Positions 32,895-33,005 of a stretch of DNA of 33,005 bases are shown here, one piece after another; within the stretch, counting starts at the first letter, position 1, and each line of letters starts with the position of its first letter. Below the pieces are notes generated by a model, which saw only the letters and a list, made by a program, of their open reading frames with translations, was not told where the DNA came from and did not search any database. Both the position numbers and the translations under genes were made by a program. The stretch covers positions 1 through 33,005 of the forward strand of contig CAIUDO010000403.1 of the NCBI GenBank assembly GCA_903897935.1. The letters run 5' to 3'. Source of the stretch: an uncultured Pseudomonadota bacterium (GTDB taxonomy: Bacteria; Myxococcota_A; UBA796; GCA-2862545).

Positions 32895-33005
32895 AGCCTG
32901 GCTGGTTGGCCGAGCGCCCTTGCGGAGCGTCGAAGGCGGTCGAGGACCCAACGCACGAAGTCGCTCCAGTGCTCGTTCACGTCGATGCAGCGAAGCTGGA
33001 CGACT
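32846..33005 (-). CDS. Possible C-terminal end of a gene entering from the right edge
   Basis: On the minus strand a frame is open from the window edge to TGA at 32846. It reads QLRCIDVNEHWSDFVRWV, then LDRLRRSARALGQPARLQTN and a short tail. The first part looks like real helical protein. It overlaps the 3' end of the exported-protein gene by 49 bases. Only about 50 codons are visible, so family and even reality are uncertain. Confidence 0.35.
   Translation of the reverse strand, partial: VVQLRCIDVNEHWSDFVRWVLDRLRRSARALGQPARLQTNAPAKLPYLRGAA

Overview
The window is very GC-rich, densely coded DNA from a Gram-negative bacterium. The best guess for the lineage is Myxococcota (deltaproteobacterial type). 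The hints are many short lipoproteins with a lipobox cysteine, a Cys/Asp-rich MopE-like repeat protein, a lipoprotein with a long Asp-Thr linker, and a kinase-like membrane protein with a Pro-rich linker. This is inference, because no rRNA or marker phylogeny is available here.

Left part (1-9.8 kb). A minus-strand Ser/Thr kinase-like protein runs off the left edge and lacks both catalytic aspartates. Then come tRNA-His(GUG), hisS and an MIO-type histidine/aromatic ammonia-lyase, three histidine-linked genes in a row. The tRNA has A73 and no encoded G-1, and the HisRS resembles the divergent alphaproteobacterial class, so this looks like a non-canonical histidine identity pair. After a 570-base stretch with nothing recognisable come a small membrane protein, a dual-specificity-phosphatase-like protein coupled by a 4-base overlap to protoporphyrinogen oxidase, and the minus-strand pair larB-larC for the nickel-pincer cofactor.

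Middle part (9.9-27.5 kb). A Cys/Asp repeat lipoprotein is coupled by a 4-base overlap to an S41 (CtpA-type) protease. Next is an apparent 11-gene operon in one direction: ROK repressor, carbohydrate-binding-like lipoprotein, a glycosidase fused to what looks like an outer-membrane beta-barrel, two small lipoproteins, a GH16 laminarinase-like lipoprotein, and a complete Opp-type ABC importer (binding lipoprotein, two permeases, two ATPases). The likely job is degradation and import of a beta-glucan such as laminarin. The putative operator at the ROK gene contains repeats like the half-site of xylose-type ROK operators. The glycosidase/barrel fusion is the strongest candidate for something undescribed.

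Right part (27.5-33 kb). oxyR is divergent from ahpC-ahpF, with an OxyR-box-like sequence between them; OxyR cysteines fall at 199 and 208 as in E. coli. After a pair of REP-like palindromes the DNA becomes visibly less GC-rich. It carries an antitoxin-like gene with only a stub where its toxin should be, an uncharacterised exported protein, and the end of a possible convergent gene entering from the right edge.
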